DNA of 32,667 bases, from contig CANRQG010000003.1 in the NCBI GenBank assembly GCA_947632735.1, forward strand, positions 1-32,667, in the 5' to 3' direction. The position numbers and the translations under genes are program-made. Below the pieces are notes generated by a model, which was given only the letters and a program-made list of their open reading frames with translations, had not been told where the DNA came from and searched no databases. This DNA is from an uncultured Bacilli bacterium. Its GTDB lineage: Bacteria > Bacillota_I > Bacilli_A > RF39 > UBA660. Of this stretch, positions 31,935-32,667 are shown one piece after another. Every line of letters starts with the position of its first letter. Position 1 is the first letter of the stretch.

Positions 31935-32667
31935 AACACATACAACTACTAGATTGCACGTTAAGAGATGGAGCTTATCTAATTGATAAGAAGTTTGGTG
32001 ATAATGTAATAAGAGGTATTATTGATGGATTATTAAAAACAAAAATAGATTTCATTGAAATTGGTTTCTTTCAAAATGATGGCTTTGGAGAAGGAAAAAC
32101 AGTTTTTAGAAATTCCCAAGATGCTAAAAAATTTATTCCTAAAAATAAAAACGGAACTATGTTTACTGTATTAGCTGATTATAGTAGATTTTCTGTAGAT
32201 AATTTAGATGAGTGTGATAATCAATCAATAGATGCAGTTAGAGAATGTTTCTTTAAAAATGAAAGATTTGGTGCTATAGAAGCGTGTAAAAAAATTAAAG
32301 AAAAAGGTTATAAATTATTTGTTCAACCAGTTGATATTTTGGGATACACAGAGGAAGAGCTTATAGAATTTATTAAACTTATCAATGAAGTTGAACCATA
32401 TAGTTTTTCTATTGTTGATACTTTTGGATCTATGTACCCTGAAGATTTAACTAAAGTATTTGAAATAATTGATAAATATTTAATTTCTTCTTGTAAAATT
32501 GGATTTCATTCACATAACAATATGCAATTATCTAATGCTCTTTCTCAGGAATTTACTAGAATTTCTGCGGGTAAAAGAGAGGGTGTTATTGATGGAACTA
32601 TTTCTGGTATGGGCAGAGGAGCTGGCAATACGCCAACCGAATTAATTGTACAATACTTAAATACTAA
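31931..32667 (+). CDS. DRE-TIM metallolyase / HMGL-like aldolase, cut by the window end
   Basis: The frame opens with ATG at 31931, overlaps the preceding stop (ATGA) and stays open for 245 codons to the last base. LLDCTLRDGAY at residues 6-16 is the DRE-TIM signature (Asp for the metal, R-D-G). FIEIGFF, VDTFGSMYPEDL, GFHSHNNMQLS with the metal-binding HxH, and GTISGMGRGAGNTPTELI follow, the standard end of the TIM barrel in 4-hydroxy-2-oxovalerate aldolase and HMG-CoA lyase relatives. Such enzymes join or split 2-oxo acids such as pyruvate and an aldehyde. Next to a CMP transferase it probably builds the keto-acid sugar backbone (inference). The C-terminus is outside the window. Confidence 0.88.
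   Translation, partial: MKHIQLLDCTLRDGAYLIDKKFGDNVIRGIIDGLLKTKIDFIEIGFFQNDGFGEGKTVFRNSQDAKKFIPKNKNGTMFTVLADYSRFSVDNLDECDNQSIDAVRECFFKNERFGAIEACKKIKEKGYKLFVQPVDILGYTEEELIEFIKLINEVEPYSFSIVDTFGSMYPEDLTKVFEIIDKYLISSCKIGFHSHNNMQLSNALSQEFTRISAGKREGVIDGTISGMGRGAGNTPTELIVQYLNT

Overview
The DNA is strongly AT-rich, with Firmicutes-type signals throughout: AGGAGG-like ribosome sites, TTGACA/TATAAT promoters, TTG and GTG starts, and TGA used as a normal stop. The gene families (capsule/teichoic-type polysaccharide genes, VanZ, DUF4143 ATPases, large serine recombinases, IS200) suit an uncultured low-GC Firmicute, probably host-associated. The species cannot be named from this window.

Layout. Two surface-polysaccharide operons point away from each other. 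The left operon runs on the minus strand from 14737 off the left edge. Its order is priming phosphoglycosyltransferase, GT4, CDP-alcohol transferase-like protein, GT2, NodB deacetylase, Stealth phosphotransferase, EpsG-like polymerase, pyruvyltransferase, TagF-like transferase, Wzx flippase, PP-loop protein, FrhB-like iron-sulfur protein, a TagD-Gfo/Idh fusion and an SDR. The mix of CDP-alcohol and sugar-phosphate transferases points to a phosphate-containing, teichoic-like, pyruvylated polymer. The right operon runs on the plus strand from 25484 off the right edge. Its order is a second priming transferase (a paralogue of the first), a DUF1972-type GT4, a membrane polymerase-like protein, GT2, a hexapeptide acyltransferase, a GT52-like transferase, a CMP-sugar synthetase-like protein and a DRE-TIM aldolase cut by the window end.

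Between them (14738-25483) lies an accessory island. It holds a small XRE regulator, three overlapping serine recombinase genes, a VanZ-family gene, a cluster of hairpins, a decayed AlbA_2/Schlafen-type gene, two DUF4143 ATPases facing opposite ways, and an IS200-type element. Direct repeats sit beside or across the promoters of the AlbA_2 relic and of both ATPases. A palindromic terminator-like hairpin (arms GTACTGGCTAT) recurs five times, once just upstream of the right operon.

Strongest observations: (1) an 11-G tract in the SDR gene puts the catalytic half out of frame by one base, as expected of a phase-variable gene in its OFF state; (2) a trio of serine recombinases sits between two divergent capsule operons; (3) the right operon combines an aldolase, a CMP-transferase and a GT52-like enzyme, which may make an unusual CMP-activated keto-acid sugar.
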